DNA of 64,000 bases, from contig CAVSKL010000001.1 in NCBI GenBank assembly GCA_963728475.1, positions 248,001-312,000 on the forward strand, given 5' to 3'. Shown here piece after piece: positions 62,688-64,000 of this stretch. Source of the DNA: CAVSKL01 sp963728475 [NCBI: Candidatus Eiseniibacteriota bacterium] (GTDB taxonomy: Bacteria; Eisenbacteria; RBG-16-71-46; JABDJR01). A program made the position numbers and the translations under genes. How positions within the stretch are numbered: the first letter of the stretch is position 1; each line of letters opens with the position of its first letter. Under the pieces are notes generated by a model. It worked only from the letters and a program-made list of their open reading frames with translations. It made no database searches and had not been told where the DNA came from.

Positions 62688-62879
62688 TCACTCGCCAGAT
62701 CCGGATTTGAACCCCTCACAGCGCACAACGGGAAGGCGGGGGTAGCGGGGAAAGCGGGGATCCACCGCCGAGAGGCCGCAAAGCACGAACCGGGAACCCT
62801 TTGCGGAGATCACCGACCGGGCGTGCCGGCAGCGGGCACAAAGGCCCGGGTCGGGCGGAGGGGTCGAACCCGAGGTCAC
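62688..62879 (-). CDS. Small conserved Cys-rich protein
   Basis: A 63-residue protein. The pattern LCARCRHARSVISAKGSRFV, LCGLSAVDPRFPRYP and VVRCEGF has four cysteines in a CxxC plus C and C arrangement, and the DPRFPRYPRLPV block recalls a family of tiny zinc-ribbon-like proteins annotated as unknown. The start is a GTG overlapping the stop of the upstream TPR gene (GTGA), which indicates translational coupling. The function is unknown; the cysteines suggest a metal site. Confidence 0.8.
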   Translation of the reverse strand: MTSGSTPPPDPGLCARCRHARSVISAKGSRFVLCGLSAVDPRFPRYPRLPVVRCEGFKSGSGE

Positions 62880-64000
62880 CGCGACCCCGGCGCGGCGGAC
62901 GAGTCCCCGCCGGCGTGGGACCGGAGCCAGTCGCGGAGCCGCCCCGCGTCCGGGTCCCGGGGGGCCAGGCGCAGGGCGGCCGCCGTCTCCGCCCGGGCCC
63001 GGTCGAACTGCCGCTCCCGCACGTAGACCAGGGCGAGCTGGTAGTGGAGATCGAACGAGCCGGGAACGTGGGCGGCGCCCTCGGTCAGGGCCCGCGCCGC
63101 CCCCTCCAGGTCCCCCGCGCCCCCGCGAAGGCCGGCCAGGCGCAGATAGCCCAGCGCCTCGCCCGGGGCCAGCGCGATCCCCTTCGTGTAGGCCTGGGCG
63201 GCGGCGGCGAACCGGTCGAGGTTCTCGTAGGCCACCCCCAGGTTGACCCACGCCGCGGCGTCGCCGGGGCGGAGCCGGGTCGCCACCTCCAGCTCGTGGG
63301 AGGCGTCGTCGTAGCGCTCGAGCCGGAGGAACGCCACCCCCAGGTTGAATCGCACGTCGGGGTCGTCGGGGCGGGCCGCCTCCACCTCGGCGTAAAGCCG
63401 CGCCGCGTCCCCGGTCCGTCCCGCCCGGTCGTAGGCCTCGGCGAGGAGATAGGTGGTGGTGACCGACCGAGGGTCGCGCCGGCGCGCCTCCTCCAGGGTC
63501 CGGACCGCCTCCGCCGGGTTCCCGCTCCGGGCCTGGATCTCCCCGATTCGCGCCAGCTCCTGAGCCGGGTTCTCCACCCGCGCGCCGGCGAGCCCGCTGT
63601 TGGCCGCGATCAGGGCCGCCGCCCCCGCCGCCAGCGGCCACCCGCGTAGCGCCGAGCGCCACCGCGCCGCCGCGATGCCGGCCAGGATGAAGAGCGGAAG
63701 AAGGAGCGGCAACCGGTAGCGCGCGGTGATGAAGAAGGGAAGGAGGGTGAGGGCGTACAGCGCCCACCACGAGCCCAGCAGCCAAGCGGCGGCCCGGAGC
63801 CTCCGGTCGGCCAGCGCCAGCGCGAAGCCCGCCACCGCCAGCGGCAAGAGGAGCCCCCACGGAAAGTCGAAGACCGGGGTAGTCCATAGGAGCGCCTTCA
63901 ACAACCCCGGCCGCCGGAAATACAGATCTCGATTGTTTGGGATCTCGAACCCGTTGACCAGGTAGTAGAGCTTCCGGGCGTAAAGCGCCGCCGCCCGTCC
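62876..64000 (-). CDS. GT-C-type membrane protein with TPR repeats (partial)
   Basis: The 3' part of a larger gene that continues past the right edge; at least 374 residues are visible. The open frame runs to the edge (starting AAALYARKLYYLVNG). Membrane helices follow (WGLLLPLAVAGFALALADR; ALYALTLLPFFITARYRLPL), the latter a pattern at the end of GT-C/PMT-type glycosyltransferases. From about residue 145 there are four to five tetratricopeptide repeats (for example DDPDVRFNLGVAFLRLERYD, DAAAWVNLGVAYENLDRFAA). A glycosyltransferase domain is inferred to lie beyond the edge. Its stop overlaps the small Cys-rich gene. Confidence 0.8.
   Translation of the reverse strand, partial: GRAAALYARKLYYLVNGFEIPNNRDLYFRRPGLLKALLWTTPVFDFPWGLLLPLAVAGFALALADRRLRAAAWLLGSWWALYALTLLPFFITARYRLPLLLPLFILAGIAAARWRSALRGWPLAAGAAALIAANSGLAGARVENPAQELARIGEIQARSGNPAEAVRTLEEARRRDPRSVTTTYLLAEAYDRAGRTGDAARLYAEVEAARPDDPDVRFNLGVAFLRLERYDDASHELEVATRLRPGDAAAWVNLGVAYENLDRFAAAAQAYTKGIALAPGEALGYLRLAGLRGGAGDLEGAARALTEGAAHVPGSFDLHYQLALVYVRERQFDRARAETAAALRLAPRDPDAGRLRDWLRSHAGGDSSAAPGSR

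Overview
The window is about 64 kb of very GC-rich DNA that looks like chromosome, probably an assembled contig. Several traits together suggest a Gram-negative bacterium of the Eisenbacteria/FCB type: two PEP-CTERM sorting proteins, a complete type IVa pilus cluster with an outer-membrane secretin, lipoproteins with clear lipoboxes, a huge FN3 protein ending in a FlgD-like (Por/T9SS-type) sorting domain, and DUF222/13E12-like HNH genes lying among private tandem repeats. The taxonomic placement is inference; no rRNA is present.

Layout. 0-2.5 kb: two paralogous PEP-CTERM genes on the minus strand, each followed by a terminator-like hairpin. 2.5-8.3 kb: the proteostasis cluster tig-clpP-clpX-lon (minus). 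8.4-12.8 kb: tRNA-Leu(UAG), a LeuB/isocitrate-dehydrogenase-family gene, and a thiolase/enoyl-CoA hydratase/3-hydroxyacyl-CoA dehydrogenase operon. 12.8-16.7 kb: an HNH-nuclease-like gene embedded in more than 2 kb of tandem repeats. 16.7-28.7 kb: the type IVa pilus cluster, transcribed leftward as pilB-pilC-pilA-pilV/W/X-like-pilM-N-O-P-Q-pilT plus a membrane protein. pilN is frameshifted in a G run and PilT lacks two signature residues. 28.9-31 kb: an RsuA/RluB-type pseudouridine synthase and a lipoprotein hydrolase. 31-39 kb: large secreted or membrane proteins, including a GHL15-like + FN3 + FlgD-like giant and a polytopic protein. 39.3-49.8 kb: dinB, a candidate structured RNA with its own intrinsic terminator, two ABC-2 type exporters (one permease frameshifted), an HD protein, a VOC protein and a MoxR/VWA pair. 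50-52 kb: an exported oligoendopeptidase F. 52-54.7 kb: a G-rich repeat field and a second HNH paralogue. 55-59 kb: a Cpx-like regulator/kinase pair with a Spy/CpxP-like lipoprotein. 59.5-64 kb: a phosphoesterase, a lipoprotein aminopeptidase, two VOC proteins, a small Cys-rich protein and a GT-C/TPR protein cut by the window edge.

How the genes work together. Trigger factor, ClpXP and Lon are coupled by a 1-base overlap (tig/clpP) and short gaps. Most pilus genes are coupled by ATGA/GTGA overlaps, and the PilB N-terminus looks able to bind c-di-GMP. The response regulator gene and the CpxP-like lipoprotein gene carry the same operator-like element: two 6-bp half-sites 11 bp apart, then 8 bp, then GGGTA. 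This predicts a feedback circuit for envelope stress.

Most striking non-coding signals. At least nine different locus-private tandem repeat arrays lie in the intergenic regions. Several start exactly at the stop codon of the gene before them, and one has copied the last codons and stop of a VOC gene. Both HNH paralogues sit in the longest repeat fields and share a very similar promoter. The dinB/ABC gap folds into a nested structure ending in a textbook minus-strand terminator although no minus-strand gene is there.
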